32,569 bases of DNA from contig UQGR01000022.1 of the NCBI GenBank assembly GCA_900540705.1, forward strand, positions 1 through 32,569, in the 5' to 3' direction. The DNA is from an uncultured Mollicutes bacterium. Its GTDB lineage: Bacteria > Bacillota_I > Bacilli_A > Acholeplasmatales > Anaeroplasmataceae. A model generated the notes under the pieces. It did not search any database. It was not told the DNA's origin and saw only the letters and a list, made by a program, of their open reading frames with translations. This document shows positions 32,445 through 32,569 of this stretch, piece after piece. How positions within the stretch are numbered: the stretch's first letter is position 1; every line of letters starts with the position of its first letter. A program made the position numbers and the translations under genes.

Positions 32445-32515
32445 CGATTTGTTTAATTTTTAAAAATTATATGAACTTTAAAAACGACAAAAAAAGTTTG
32501 TTTTAAGAATTAAAT

Positions 32516-32531
32516 GGGAAACACATTTCCC
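32516..32531. repeat. Inverted repeat upstream of a promoter cut by the window end
   Basis: GGGAAA-CACA-TTTCCC lies ahead of a TTGACA (32554-32559) that is probably the -35 for the next gene. AATTA and TAATT on either side could extend it. An operator is plausible; nothing else is seen in 32445-32569. Confidence 0.4.
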
Positions 32532-32569
32532 TAATTACAGAAAAATCTATAATTTGACAAGGTTCAACA

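Overview
This window looks like a chromosomal segment from a low-GC Bacillota, plausibly a gut or anaerobic relative of the Erysipelotrichia/Mollicutes side of the Bacilli. TGA is a stop (6402-6404, 19824-19826), so the Mycoplasma code does not apply. A MurA with its catalytic Cys suggests peptidoglycan synthesis. The gene order tmk-holB-ricT-trmN-rsmI is a Bacilli signature. A flavodiiron protein suits an anaerobic or microaerobic life. The taxonomic placement is inference.

Layout. 1-4995 (minus strand): a lipoprotein cut by the window edge, and a 1537-residue lipoprotein pectate lyase with eleven InlB-type B-repeats. Both promoters carry a cre/LacI-type operator-like site. 5043-6907: an ApbE flavin transferase, a NusG-II protein and a Gx-family membrane protein, recalling part of flavin-based extracellular electron-transfer loci. 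6946-8480: glnA behind a leader that contains a terminator, i.e. an attenuator. 8481-12424: an aldehyde dehydrogenase, a membrane-anchored metallophosphoesterase and murA. 12434-13725: an apparent toxin-antitoxin operon (tiny unknown protein plus Zn-finger/HTH/Panacea antitoxin) with an operator-like inverted repeat at a near-consensus promoter. 13760-14785: rplM-rpsI. 14794-16334: a preQ1-I riboswitch and terminator controlling a radical SAM protein (QueL-like) and a YhhQ-type queuosine-precursor transporter. 16418-19135: flavodoxin, a stand-alone CBM20 protein, a membrane protein and KduD. 19206-24227: tmk-holB-ricT-trmN-unknown-rsmI-thioredoxin-like. 24252-28033: an uncharacterised three-gene group of a lipoprotein, an exported protein and a MacB-like fused ABC transporter. 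28135-32444: an M16C peptidase and a flavodiiron protein.

Functional links. Pectate lyase and KduD are the outer and a late inner step of pectin/uronate breakdown, though they lie 13 kb apart. The riboswitch ties its two downstream genes to queuosine salvage. The most distinctive elements are the triplet-of-triplets repeat in the pectate lyase, the preQ1 switch with an extra hairpin, the glnA attenuator, the small putative toxin, and the uncharacterised exported-protein/ABC group. No tRNA, rRNA, insertion sequence, CRISPR array or prophage was recognised.
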